A stretch of 64,000 bases of DNA from JBFWVD01 sp050246915 (GCA_050246915.1 JBFWVD010000001.1:1-64000), one strand, 5' to 3'. Counted from the first letter of the stretch, positions 9,351 to 17,160 are shown. Program-made: numbers and translations. The notes: generated by a model from the letters alone, not told the origin.

Positions 9351-10715
9351 TCATGCCGTTGACAGGCTCGACAACTGACCTGCCAGCCAGCTGCTCTGGT
9401 TCTTCATCGCTCCCAACGCCGTTTCCATGGCGTTGAACTGACTACGTAGGAATTGCTTGTGGCGATCCAGTCGGGTTTGCATCGAATCGATCGACAGCTG
9501 CAACTGGGCGGTCGTGGCCTTCAGCGAGTTCTCGCTGGAAGTGAGCAGGCCGTTGTCGAGATCGACAACGCGTTGCGCCACGTCGTAGACGCGCTTGCCG
9601 AGGCCCTTGACCGCACCATCGGTGAACAGTGCCTGGGTGCCGGTCGGGTCCTTGGCGAACTGGTCGACGAACTTGGCCCGATCGAACGCAACGGTCCCGT
9701 CCCGGTTCAAGGTGATGCCGGCCATCACTGCGCTCTCGCTTCCGCCGGAACCGCTGACCGCAGTGGACATGAGCTGACGGGCCTGACGCAGGGCAGAGCT
9801 GTCGATGAGGACGCCGGCCTTCTTGGTGGCGGCGTCGTACTTCGACAGGTCGGCGATGTTGTTGGCCACGATGTTGAACGCCGTGACCATCGCATCGATC
9901 TTGTTGGCGATGGCGCTCGGGTCCTTGGCCGTCGCCACGGTCACCGTCGTGCCCACTGGGGACTGTCGCTTCAGCGAGAGCGTCACGCCGGGGAGGACAT
10001 CGGCCATCGTGTTGGTGTTGGAGGTGACCGTGTAGCTCCCCGCACCCGACCCAACGGTGATCTGAGCACTGGTGCCGGTCGAGACGTGGAGCCAAGACCC
10101 GACACCGCTGAAGTTGGCCGGGTTGAACGAGACGGTGTTGCTGGCACCAGCTTCGGTGGCGGTGAGCTGCAAGCGGTAGTTGCCTTCGGAGACCTTCACC
10201 GCCGAGGCCGAGAGCTTGAAGTTCGACTGACCATTGATGGCGTTGACAACCGACTCGAGCGAGCCGTCGCCGACGTCGATCGAGCGACTGTCGCTACCGA
10301 CGCCAACAGCGATCGTGCGGGCACCACCCCCACCGGGTGCGGGGACCACCGTGGAGGTCAACGACGCTGCGGTCCAACCCGATGCATACACATCGGGTGA
10401 GGCGAGGGAGTTGACGACGAAACTCAGGTTGCCGGTCCCACTGGCCGTCGATCCGGTGGCGGTGACGGTGTCGGGATCGGAGCTGGTGGCGCTGATGGCC
10501 TGCCAGTCGACCGCGCTCGATACGGCGAGCGCAGCAGTGTTGAGCGAGTTGAACTTCGTTCGAAGATCGGCGTAGGCGGCGGACTGGGAGTTGAACTTGT
10601 CCAGGCGTTGCTTGGCGAGCGTCTGTGGACGCGCCTCGATGGCGATGAGCTGATCCACGATCTGCGTCGTGTTGATGCCGCTCACCAGGCCGTCGACACT
10701 GCCCAAACTCGTCAT
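9351..10715 (-). CDS. fliD: flagellar filament cap protein FliD (HAP2)
   Basis: 454 aa. FliD forms the pentameric or hexameric cap that inserts flagellin at the filament tip. The N-terminus MTSLGSVDGLVSGINTTQI is the FliD_N signature (D0 helix), and the C-terminal ~100 residues are coiled-coil/helical with a serine-leucine-rich end (SWLAGQLSSLS), as in FliD_C. The middle carries Ser/Thr/Gly-rich beta domains. A strong Shine-Dalgarno (AGGAGGT) lies 5-6 nt upstream of ATG 10715. A FliA-type promoter candidate is at 10770-10797. Operon with fliS and the FliT-position gene. Secreted by the flagellar type III apparatus, so no Sec signal is expected or seen. Confidence 0.93.
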   Translation of the reverse strand: MTSLGSVDGLVSGINTTQIVDQLIAIEARPQTLAKQRLDKFNSQSAAYADLRTKFNSLNTAALAVSSAVDWQAISATSSDPDTVTATGSTASGTGNLSFVVNSLASPDVYASGWTAASLTSTVVPAPGGGGARTIAVGVGSDSRSIDVGDGSLESVVNAINGQSNFKLSASAVKVSEGNYRLQLTATEAGASNTVSFNPANFSGVGSWLHVSTGTSAQITVGSGAGSYTVTSNTNTMADVLPGVTLSLKRQSPVGTTVTVATAKDPSAIANKIDAMVTAFNIVANNIADLSKYDAATKKAGVLIDSSALRQARQLMSTAVSGSGGSESAVMAGITLNRDGTVAFDRAKFVDQFAKDPTGTQALFTDGAVKGLGKRVYDVAQRVVDLDNGLLTSSENSLKATTAQLQLSIDSMQTRLDRHKQFLRSQFNAMETALGAMKNQSSWLAGQLSSLSTA

Positions 10716-10769
10716 CGCAACCTCCTTCGAACGTCAGAGAACTTCAGGCACCGAGACCCTCGAGACCAA

Positions 10770-10797
10770 TGATCGGCACCAGCGAACGACACGGGAG
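10770..10797 (-). promoter_or_regulatory. putative FliA (sigma-28) promoter of fliD
   Basis: On the minus strand GCCGATCA (10770-10777) matches the sigma-28 -10 consensus GCCGATAA in 7 of 8 positions. CGCTCC lies 16 nt further upstream. The same CGCTC-N16/17-GYCGAT layout is seen before fliC3 and flgN. It sits between the hairpin closing fliC1 and the fliD start. The -35 does not match the classic TAAA box. Confidence 0.4.
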
Positions 10798-10835
10798 CGC
10801 CCTCGCCAAACGTGAACCCTTCTTGACGATCCGCC

Positions 10836-10878
10836 AGGGCGGGCGTGCCCTTCGTGATGAAGGGTGCACGCCCGCCCT
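10836..10878 (-). terminator. transcription terminator hairpin after fliC1
   Basis: AGGGCGGGCGTGCCCTTC (10836-10853) pairs with the arm ending at 10878 over 18 bp with a 2-nt bulge and a GTGAT loop. It begins about 83 nt after the fliC1 stop and precedes the fliD promoter candidate. No clear U tract follows on the minus strand, so termination could be Rho-assisted. Confidence 0.6.
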
Positions 10879-10960
10879 TGGATCGTGCCCGACCTGTGGG
10901 GAGGATGATGAGTCGCGAGCTCAGGCGTAGGAGCCAGGTCAGACACGAGAAGGTGATCGA

Positions 10961-11788
10961 TCAGCCGCCGAGGAGACGGAGGACCGACTGCGGGAGCTGG
11001 TTGGCTTGGCCCAACATCGCGGTACCGGCCTGCATCAGGATCTGGTTCCGGGTGAAGTTGGTCATTTCCATGGCCATGTCGGTGTCACGGATCCGGGACT
11101 CCGAAGCCATCACGTTCTCTGTGGCCACCTGCAGCGAGTTGATCGCCGACTCGAAACGGTTCTGCAGAGCACCGAGCGCACCTCGAGAGGTCGAGACCTC
11201 GCTGATCGCCGAGTCGAGAGCGCTGATGGCCGAGGTGGCCCCAGAAGCGGTGGCGATGCTGACACTGCTGAGAGCCGCAACCGCGGTGCCGGTGTTGAGC
11301 GCCGAGATGCCCACCGAGATCGTGTCGCCAGCGTTGGCGCCGATCTGGAAGTTCACACCGGAACCGAACGAAGCACCGTTGAGCAGGTTCAACCCGCCGA
11401 AGGTGGTCGCCGAACCGATGCGGCTGATCTCGGTCTTGAGAGCCGCGAACTCGGCCTGAGCAGCCGAACGAGCAGCCTGGCTGTTGGAACCGTTGGCCGA
11501 TTGCACGGCCAGGTCACGCATGCGCTGCAGCATGGCGTTCACTTCGTTGAGCGAACCTTCAGCGGTCTGAACGACGCTGATGCCGTCCTGCGCGTTACGG
11601 GTGGCCTGCTTGAGACCAGACACCTGCGCACGCAGGTCCTGGGAGATCACCAGCCCAGCGGCATCGTCGGCGGCCCGGTTGATCCGGAAACCCGACGACA
11701 ACTTCTCGAGGGACTTGCCCATGAGCGAGTTGGTGTTGGCAACATTTCGGTAGGCGTTGAACGCCATGATGTTCTGGTTGATACGCAT
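10961..11788 (-). CDS. fliC: flagellin 1
   Basis: 275 aa flagellin, the filament subunit. The N-terminal D0/D1 region (MRINQNIMAFNAYRNVANTN, then LEKLSSGFRINRAADDAAGL) and the C-terminal D1/D0 region (VATENVMASESRIRDTDMAMEM, QAGTAMLGQANQLPQSVL) are canonical. The variable centre is short, so the surface D2/D3 domains are nearly absent. ATG start with GGAGG 5 nt upstream. The last ~670 bp are almost identical to fliC2, but the 5' ~138 bp and the last codons (ending LLGG) differ. No convincing FliA promoter was found upstream, unlike fliC2, fliC3, fliD and flgN. Secreted through the flagellar channel, not by Sec. Confidence 0.96.
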   Translation of the reverse strand: MRINQNIMAFNAYRNVANTNSLMGKSLEKLSSGFRINRAADDAAGLVISQDLRAQVSGLKQATRNAQDGISVVQTAEGSLNEVNAMLQRMRDLAVQSANGSNSQAARSAAQAEFAALKTEISRIGSATTFGGLNLLNGASFGSGVNFQIGANAGDTISVGISALNTGTAVAALSSVSIATASGATSAISALDSAISEVSTSRGALGALQNRFESAINSLQVATENVMASESRIRDTDMAMEMTNFTRNQILMQAGTAMLGQANQLPQSVLRLLGG

Positions 11789-11793
11789 TTCAT

Positions 11794-11844
11794 CCTCCGT
11801 GATGAGACGTGCTGATTGGCGGACCCCTCACGGCGTCGTCCGTG
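11794..11844 (-). promoter_or_regulatory. fliC1 leader with two CsrA-like GGA sites
   Basis: On the minus strand one ACGGAGG motif overlaps the Shine-Dalgarno (11794-11798 plus flank) and a second CACGGACGAC lies about 45 nt upstream (11835-11844). CsrA binds A(N)GGA motifs, and paired sites with one on the ribosome binding site are known to repress flagellin translation in Bacillus. The spacing is similar in all three flagellin leaders. Regulation is inferred. Confidence 0.35.
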
Positions 11845-11948
11845 ATGCCGATAGAGGGATTGCCGTCTCACAGAGGCCTGGTGTGCGTTTGCGTCGCGCA
11901 CGAGGTGTGTTGCGGTGTGGTTCGGGTTCTCGCGTTCCCTGACCAATC

Positions 11949-11978
11949 GGCGCCGGCGGCTCTCGAGCCGCCGGCGCC
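11949..11978 (-). terminator. terminator hairpin after fliC2
   Basis: Perfect 13-bp GC-rich stem (GGCGCCGGCGGCT at 11949-11961 with its complement at 11966-11978) and a 4-nt loop, starting 14 nt after the fliC2 stop. No U tract is seen. It separates fliC2 from fliC1. Confidence 0.7.
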
Positions 11979-11991
11979 TCAGGTTTTCAAC

Positions 11992-12816
11992 TCAGCCGAG
12001 CAGTCGCAGGACCGACTGCGGGAGCTGGTTGGCTTGGCCCAACATCGCGGTACCGGCCTGCATCAGGATCTGGTTCCGGGTGAAGTTGGTCATTTCCATG
12101 GCCATGTCGGTGTCACGGATCCGGGACTCCGAAGCCATCACGTTCTCTGTGGCCACCTGCAGCGAGTTGATCGCCGACTCGAAACGGTTCTGCAGAGCAC
12201 CGAGCGCACCTCGAGAGGTCGAGACCTCGCTGATCGCCGAGTCGAGAGCGCTGATGGCCGAGGTGGCCCCAGAAGCGGTGGCGATGCTGACACTGCTGAG
12301 AGCCGCAACCGCGGTGCCGGTGTTGAGCGCCGAGATGCCCACCGAGATCGTGTCGCCAGCGTTGGCGCCGATCTGGAAGTTCACACCGGAACCGAACGAA
12401 GCACCGTTGAGCAGGTTCAACCCGCCGAAGGTGGTCGCCGAACCGATGCGGCTGATCTCGGTCTTGAGAGCCGCGAACTCGGCCTGAGCAGCCGAACGAG
12501 CAGCCTGGCTGTTGGAACCGTTGGCCGATTGCACGGCCAGGTCACGCATGCGCTGCAGCATGGCGTTCACTTCGTTGAGCGCGCCTTCAGCGGTCTGAAC
12601 GACGCTGATGCCGTCCTGCGCGTTACGGGTGGCCTGCTTGAGACCAGACACCTGCGCACGCAGGTCCTGGGAGATCACGAGACCGGCTGCGTCATCAGCG
12701 GCTCGGTTGATGCGGAAACCCGACGACAACTTCTCGAGGGACTTGCCCATGAGCGAGTTGGTGTTGGCGACGTTCCGATAGGCGTTGAACGCCATGATGT
12801 TCTGGTTGATACGCAC
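11992..12816 (-). CDS. fliC: flagellin 2
   Basis: 274 aa flagellin, nearly identical to flagellin 1: Ser-to-Ala in the segment AEGALNEVN and one Gly fewer at the end. Flagellin_N and Flagellin_C halves are complete and the central region is short. The start codon is GTG (12814-12816) where fliC1 and fliC3 have ATG, with the same GGAGG 5 nt upstream; translation may be weaker. The DNA is a mosaic: the body (12008-12678) matches fliC1 with two base changes, the last codons match fliC3, and the 5' part is distinct, which indicates gene conversion. It has its own promoter candidate (12906-12933) and terminator. Confidence 0.96.
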   Translation of the reverse strand: MRINQNIMAFNAYRNVANTNSLMGKSLEKLSSGFRINRAADDAAGLVISQDLRAQVSGLKQATRNAQDGISVVQTAEGALNEVNAMLQRMRDLAVQSANGSNSQAARSAAQAEFAALKTEISRIGSATTFGGLNLLNGASFGSGVNFQIGANAGDTISVGISALNTGTAVAALSSVSIATASGATSAISALDSAISEVSTSRGALGALQNRFESAINSLQVATENVMASESRIRDTDMAMEMTNFTRNQILMQAGTAMLGQANQLPQSVLRLLG

Positions 12817-12821
12817 TGCAT

Positions 12822-12870
12822 CCTCCGTGATGTTCTGCGTGAGTGTGTTGGGTTTCCCGACATCCGTGCC
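12822..12870 (-). promoter_or_regulatory. fliC2 leader with two CsrA-like GGA sites
   Basis: Minus-strand ACGGAGG overlaps the ribosome binding site (12822-12826) and GGCACGGATGT lies at 12860-12870, close to the CsrA consensus RUACARGGAUGU. Spacing is about 40 nt. A related ACCGGCACGGA stretch is found in the fliC3 leader. Confidence 0.4.
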
Positions 12871-12905
12871 GGTAGTTCAGCGATGCCGCTCCCTCGCTGG
12901 ATCAG

Positions 12906-12933
12906 CAGTCGGTGCACCCGCCCGTTGGATGAG
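12906..12933 (-). promoter_or_regulatory. weak FliA-type promoter candidate of fliC2
   Basis: Minus strand CTCATCC (12927-12933), then 14 nt, then CCGACTG (12906-12912). The flgN promoter candidate has CTCATCC, also 14 nt, then CCGATCT. It would give a leader of about 85-90 nt. The -10 match (ACCGAC) is poor, so confidence is low. Confidence 0.25.
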
Positions 12934-12980
12934 GCACCAGAAGGATTCTTGAAGAAGCTCCCAGCCGAGCCCGGACGCGA

Positions 12981-13016
12981 AAGAGCCCGGTGACCGCTCT
13001 GGGCCACCGGGCTCTT
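12981..13016 (-). terminator. terminator hairpin after fliC3
   Basis: Perfect 12-bp stem, AAGAGCCCGGTG (12981-12992) with CACCGGGCTCTT (13005-13016), and a 12-nt loop, about 42 nt after the fliC3 stop. On the minus strand the stem is followed by TTTCGCG, a short U run. Makes fliC3 monocistronic. Confidence 0.75.
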
Positions 13017-13057
13017 GTCAGTTCAGCGAGTTGCGTTCAGAAGGTCGCGGTGAGCGA

Positions 13058-13882
13058 TCAGCCGAGCAGTCGCAGGACCGACTGCGGGAGCTGGTTGGCT
13101 TGGCCCAACATCGCGGTACCGGCCTGCATCAGAATCTGGTTCCGGGTGAAGTTGGTCATCTCCGCAGCCATGTCGGTGTCACGGATCCGGGACTCCGAAG
13201 CCATCACGTTCTCCGTGGCGACCTGCAGCGAGTTGATCGCCGACTCGAAACGGTTCTGCAGAGCACCGAGCGAACCACGGGAGGTGGACACTTCGCTGAT
13301 GGCCGAATCGAGAGCGGTGATCGCCGAAGCAGCACCGGTAGCGGACGACACCGACACCGCCGACAGCGCCGCAATGGCGGTGCCGGTGTTGAGCGCCGAG
13401 ATGCCCACCGAGATCGTGTCGCCAGCGTTGGCGCCGATCTGGAAGTTCACACCGGAACCGAACGTGCCACCGTTGAGCAGGTTCAACCCGCCGAACGTCG
13501 TCGAAGAACCGATGCGGCTGATCTCGGTCTTGAGGGCCGAGAACTCGGCCTGAGCAGCCGAACGAGCAGCCTGGCTGTTGGAACCGTTGGCCGATTGCAC
13601 AGCCAGGTCACGCATGCGCTGCAGCATGGCGTTCACTTCGTTGAGCGAACCTTCAGCGGTCTGAACGACGCTGATGCCGTCCTGAGCGTTACGGGTGGCC
13701 TGCTTGAGACCCGACACCTGCGCACGCAGGTCCTGGGAGATCACCAGACCAGCGGCATCGTCGGCGGCCCGGTTGATACGGAAACCCGACGACAACTTCT
13801 CGAGGGACTTTCCCATCGAGTTGTTGGTGTTGGCGACGTTCCGATAGGCGTTGAACGCCATGATGTTCTGGTTGATACGCAT
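13058..13882 (-). CDS. fliC: flagellin 3
   Basis: 274 aa flagellin, first of the three tandem copies in transcription order. Same D0/D1 termini as the others, with scattered substitutions: NNSMGKS for NSLMGKS, an SSTTFGG segment, and a divergent central stretch (SAVSVSSATGAASAITALDS). It has DMAAEM where the others have DMAMEM. ATG start with GGAGG 5 nt upstream, a ~100-nt leader, the best FliA-like promoter of the three (13984-14011), and its own terminator. Likely the major filament subunit if promoter strength is a guide; that is inference. Confidence 0.96.
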   Translation of the reverse strand: MRINQNIMAFNAYRNVANTNNSMGKSLEKLSSGFRINRAADDAAGLVISQDLRAQVSGLKQATRNAQDGISVVQTAEGSLNEVNAMLQRMRDLAVQSANGSNSQAARSAAQAEFSALKTEISRIGSSTTFGGLNLLNGGTFGSGVNFQIGANAGDTISVGISALNTGTAIAALSAVSVSSATGAASAITALDSAISEVSTSRGSLGALQNRFESAINSLQVATENVMASESRIRDTDMAAEMTNFTRNQILMQAGTAMLGQANQLPQSVLRLLG

Positions 13883-13887
13883 TTCAT

Positions 13888-13947
13888 CCTCCGTGATGTG
13901 AGCGTGTGGTTGTGTTGTGTGAGGGATGATCCCCGGCAGTCCGTGCC
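13888..13947 (-). promoter_or_regulatory. fliC3 leader with two CsrA-like GGA sites
   Basis: Minus-strand ACGGAGG overlaps the ribosome binding site (13888-13892) and GGCACGGACTGC lies at 13936-13947, about 48 nt upstream. The arrangement matches the leaders of fliC1 and fliC2. No csrA or fliW gene is in this window. Confidence 0.4.
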
Positions 13948-13983
13948 GGTTCGTCTCCCCTTCCGCCCGGAGGGGACAAGGGC

Positions 13984-14012
13984 GTATCGACGCAGCATGA
14001 AAACCACTTGAG
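13984..14012 (-). promoter_or_regulatory. putative FliA (sigma-28) promoter of fliC3
   Basis: Minus-strand GTCGATAC (13984-13991) resembles the sigma-28 -10 GCCGATAA/T, with TCAA (14008-14011) 16 nt upstream in place of the TAAA -35. The wider CGCTCA-N17-GTCGAT arrangement is shared with flgN and fliD. It would start transcription about 100 nt before the ATG. Confidence 0.45.
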
Positions 14013-14091
14013 CGAAAAATCCGGCGACATCCGGGCCCGCGCTGTCAATGAGCCAGAAGGCTCAAGATCGCGCCACCTCGTCGACCGAGCG

Positions 14092-14119
14092 CTCATCCGA
14101 GGCCGTGGCGTGCCGATCT
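14092..14119 (+). promoter_or_regulatory. putative FliA (sigma-28) promoter of flgN-flgK-flgL
   Basis: CTCA (14092-14095), 16 nt, then GCCGATCT (14112-14119), a 6-7 of 8 match to the sigma-28 -10. It lies 55 nt before the flgN start, on the opposite strand and about 80-130 bp from the fliC3 promoter, giving a divergent late-flagellar control region. Confidence 0.4.
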
Positions 14120-14173
14120 GAAGGCCCACGGCTGCCGGGTGGCATGCCGCAGGAGCGAAGCGAGGTGATGCCC

Positions 14174-14668
14174 ATGAGCGCCCTGACCGAATTGTCGAAC
14201 ATCCTGTGGCGCCAGCGTCGGACGCTGGAGCGCCTGCTCTACAAGCTCGAGGTCCAGCAACTGATGCTGGCCGCGGGACGTTCGCGCTGGGTGTCAACTG
14301 CAGCTGCAGAAGTCGAAGACACGCTCGACAAGATGCGGGGCACCGAGCTGTCACGCGCTGTGCAGACCGCGGCTGTCGCCGGCGAACTCGGCCTGTCCAC
14401 CAGCGAGCCGAGCCTTCGAGAGCTCATCGACGCCGCACCAGCACCCTGGGATGCCATCTTGCGCGATCACCACGAGGCCTTCTTGCAGATGACCGCAGAG
14501 GTCGAGGAGCTGACACGGTCCAACAGCGAGTTGCTCACCCGCGGCTACAACGCCACACGCGAGTATCTGAGCGCGCTGCATGGTGCAACTCTGGTTGACG
14601 CCTACTCCGCCAAGGGAACAGGCGAGACCTTCGGCGGCACCACCCACGTGATCGACCGGGCATTTTGA
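14174..14668 (+). CDS. flgN: FlgN-like export chaperone for FlgK/FlgL
   Basis: 164 aa from ATG 14174, chosen because GAGGTG (14162-14167) sits 6 nt upstream; an in-frame ATG at 14168 and longer forms lack a good site. The protein is all-helical, beginning MSALTELSNILWRQRRTLER with a heptad-like pattern typical of FlgN, the cytoplasmic chaperone that delivers FlgK and FlgL to the export gate. It directly precedes flgK (34 bp) and flgL. FlgN proteins are ~140-165 aa and weakly conserved, so the call rests on length, helical pattern and position. Confidence 0.75.
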   Translation: MSALTELSNILWRQRRTLERLLYKLEVQQLMLAAGRSRWVSTAAAEVEDTLDKMRGTELSRAVQTAAVAGELGLSTSEPSLRELIDAAPAPWDAILRDHHEAFLQMTAEVEELTRSNSELLTRGYNATREYLSALHGATLVDAYSAKGTGETFGGTTHVIDRAF

Positions 14669-14702
14669 GCCATGGGCGTCTCGAGCTGTGAGGCACTGAG
14701 CT

Positions 14703-16130
14703 GTGAGTGATTTCGCTGCCCTGAACACCGCGCTGTCCGGTCTCGTCGCGCATCGCCGCGCGTCGGAGCAGATCGGCCACAACATCGCCAACGTCAACAC
14801 CGAGGGCTACAGCCGCACACGTCTCGAGCTCACCTCGGCCGGCGCCGGAGCGGTGCCTGCGGTGTTCGCTCGCCCTCGCATGCAGGGCGATGGCGTCAAC
14901 GTGAGCAGCCTGCTGCGCGTGCGCGACGAATTCCTCGAACGGCGCAGCCTCACCGAGCAGGGCTCTTCATCCCAGCTCGCCAAGACCAAGGAGATCCTCG
15001 GTCGGGTGGAGGCATCGTTCCCCGAGCCCGGTGACACCGGCCTGGCCGCGCAGATGAGCGAGTTCTGGGCTGCGTGGGACGACGTGGCCAACAACCCTGC
15101 GTCACTGGGGACCCGAACCCAGTTGCTCGAGCGCGCCACCACGGTTGCTCAATCCCTCAACCGCGCATCTGCTGATCTCACCGGTCTGCGTGACTCCACC
15201 GTCGACCAGCTCAAGGTGATGGTGAGCGAGGTCAATGGCTACGCCGATCGCATCGCCGAGTTGAACAACGCCATCCAGAACGCGGTGTCGTCCGATCTCC
15301 CGGCCAACGATCTGCAGGACCAGCGCGATGTGCTCATCGAGAAGGTGGCCAGGCTCACCGGAGCATCGACGCGCGACCTCGCCAACGGCATGGTCGAAGT
15401 GCGCATCGGCGGTGCATTGCTGGTGAGCGGCACTCGCTCCAACGCCCTCGGCGCTCCTGCCGAGACCGCTCCCCCGTCCGGCAACGCCGCCACCGATGCG
15501 GTGAACTGGCCGTCGGTGTCGATCAGCGCCAACGGGTATCCGGTGCAGTTCCCCGGCGGCGAGATCGGCGGCCTCGTCGACGCTGCCAACAACATGCTGC
15601 CGAGCTACCTCGATCGCATCAACGATGTCGCCACGACGCTGGCCAACGATGTGAACGCCGTGCACGCCAACGGTTTCGGCCTCAACGACGCCGGACCGGC
15701 CAGCCCTGCACGAGCCTTCTTCGCGTTCACTCCCGGCGTCGGCGCGGCCGCTGGCATCACGTTGACGACGGGGGTCAATGGCGTGAGCGGCAACCCGGCA
15801 AACGTGGCTGTGTCGAGCGCTCCGGGGCAGCTCGACGGCTCCATCGCTCAACAGCTCGCCGCCATGCATGACTCGACCACCGGCGCCGACGCCAGCTACC
15901 GGGCGATGATGGCCGATCTCGGAGTCGCCTCACAGACCGCGCAGCGGCGTTCGCAGATCCAAGATGCGATCACGACCCAGGTCGATGCCCAGCGCAAGAG
16001 CGTCAGTGGCGTGAACCTCGATGAGGAAATGGTCAACCTCACGATGACCCAGCACGCCTACGCCGCCTCGGCGAAGCTCATGACAACGATTGATCAAATG
16101 ATCCAGACCCTCATCAACCTCGGCAGCTGA
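14703..16130 (+). CDS. flgK: flagellar hook-associated protein 1 FlgK
   Basis: 475 aa, GTG start. FlgK forms the first hook-filament junction ring. N-terminal rod/hook signature ASEQIGHNIANVNTEGYSRT (about residues 20-39), long helical D1 regions, beta-rich variable middle, and the canonical C-terminal helix with LDEEMVNLTMTQHAYAASA and TTIDQMIQTLINL. The length is at the lower end of the family. Second gene of the flgN-flgK-flgL operon; 54 bp before flgL. Exported by the flagellar apparatus without a cleavable signal. Confidence 0.95.
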   Translation: MSDFAALNTALSGLVAHRRASEQIGHNIANVNTEGYSRTRLELTSAGAGAVPAVFARPRMQGDGVNVSSLLRVRDEFLERRSLTEQGSSSQLAKTKEILGRVEASFPEPGDTGLAAQMSEFWAAWDDVANNPASLGTRTQLLERATTVAQSLNRASADLTGLRDSTVDQLKVMVSEVNGYADRIAELNNAIQNAVSSDLPANDLQDQRDVLIEKVARLTGASTRDLANGMVEVRIGGALLVSGTRSNALGAPAETAPPSGNAATDAVNWPSVSISANGYPVQFPGGEIGGLVDAANNMLPSYLDRINDVATTLANDVNAVHANGFGLNDAGPASPARAFFAFTPGVGAAAGITLTTGVNGVSGNPANVAVSSAPGQLDGSIAQQLAAMHDSTTGADASYRAMMADLGVASQTAQRRSQIQDAITTQVDAQRKSVSGVNLDEEMVNLTMTQHAYAASAKLMTTIDQMIQTLINLGS

Positions 16131-16184
16131 CGGACCGAAGGTGATGGCAATGCACGTTGACGTCGAGATCGAAGGGACGAAGCC

Positions 16185-17111
16185 ATGAGCCTCTCCGCGC
16201 GCGTGCCGTCCACTGCCGGGGGGCGGCTCATGAACTCCAATCTCCAGACGTCGTATCGACGTCTGCTCGAGCTGCAGGACCAGCTGTCGTCGGGGAAGCA
16301 GATCCGCAACCCGTCCGACAACCCGGCCGGCGCGATCTTGGCCATGAACACCCGGACCCAGTTGCGTCGCTCGCAACAGTTCGAGCGCAACACCGCTGAC
16401 GCCCAGGCGTGGTTGAACACCGCCGACTCGGCGCTGGTCACCAGCCAGGACTATCTGAACAAGATCCGGGATCTCTCGATCCAGGCTCGCAGCGGCGGAG
16501 TCGACGACAAGGCTCGGAACGTCATCGCCACCCAGATCGAGCAGTTGCGCGACTCACTCGTGCAACTCGGCAACACGAGCTACAACTCGCGTCCGATCTT
16601 CGCCGGCACCGGCACGGGCACCACGGCGTTGCAGCCCTCTGGGCAGCCCACCGGCGCCGCCAACACCGCAGCAGTGAATCGCGCGGTGGCTCCGGGTGTG
16701 AGCGTGCAGATCAACACCGACACCACGGCGCTGTATGGCACGTGGGTGGGCACGCCCGGCGGCGACTACGCCGGCAGCACGTTCGAGGTCATCACCAAGC
16801 TGGCCGCTGACATCCGCAACCCCTCTGCTCCCGGCGCCGATGTGGCCGCAGGGCAAACGGCACTCGACACCGCCCGCGAACGCATGGCCAGCGTGCAGGC
16901 ATCGCTTGGTGCTCGGTCACGTCGCCTCGAGGACGTGAGCTCTCGGAATGCCAACGTCTCGTTGGAGCTGACCACGTCACTGGCCGAGGTCGAGGACATC
17001 GACCTGCCCAAGACGATCATCGACGTGCAGACCCAGCAGATGGCCTACCAGGCCGCACTTTCGGTCACTGCGAAAGTCATCCAGCCCTCACTGGTTGATT
17101 TCCTGCGATGA
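16185..17111 (+). CDS. flgL: flagellar hook-associated protein 3 FlgL
   Basis: 308 aa. FlgL forms the second junction ring, which contacts flagellin. N-terminal flagellin-like D0/D1 (LLELQDQLSSGKQIRNPSDN), then TADAQAWLNTADSAL and YLNKIRDLSIQARSG, and the C-terminus DLPKTIIDVQTQQMAYQAAL. Start ATG 16185 has GAAGGGA upstream. Third gene of the operon; the CheY-like gene follows after 49 bp. Confidence 0.93.
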   Translation: MSLSARVPSTAGGRLMNSNLQTSYRRLLELQDQLSSGKQIRNPSDNPAGAILAMNTRTQLRRSQQFERNTADAQAWLNTADSALVTSQDYLNKIRDLSIQARSGGVDDKARNVIATQIEQLRDSLVQLGNTSYNSRPIFAGTGTGTTALQPSGQPTGAANTAAVNRAVAPGVSVQINTDTTALYGTWVGTPGGDYAGSTFEVITKLAADIRNPSAPGADVAAGQTALDTARERMASVQASLGARSRRLEDVSSRNANVSLELTTSLAEVEDIDLPKTIIDVQTQQMAYQAALSVTAKVIQPSLVDFLR

Positions 17112-17160
17112 CTGCCGACTGTCCCATCAGTATCCGTTCGCCACACTCAAAGAGGACACC

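Noticed and set aside
11848..11855. GCCGATAG on the plus strand between fliC1 and fliC2, a good sigma-28 -10
   Set aside because: It points away from both flagellin genes, there is no plus-strand gene behind it, and no -35 partner was seen.
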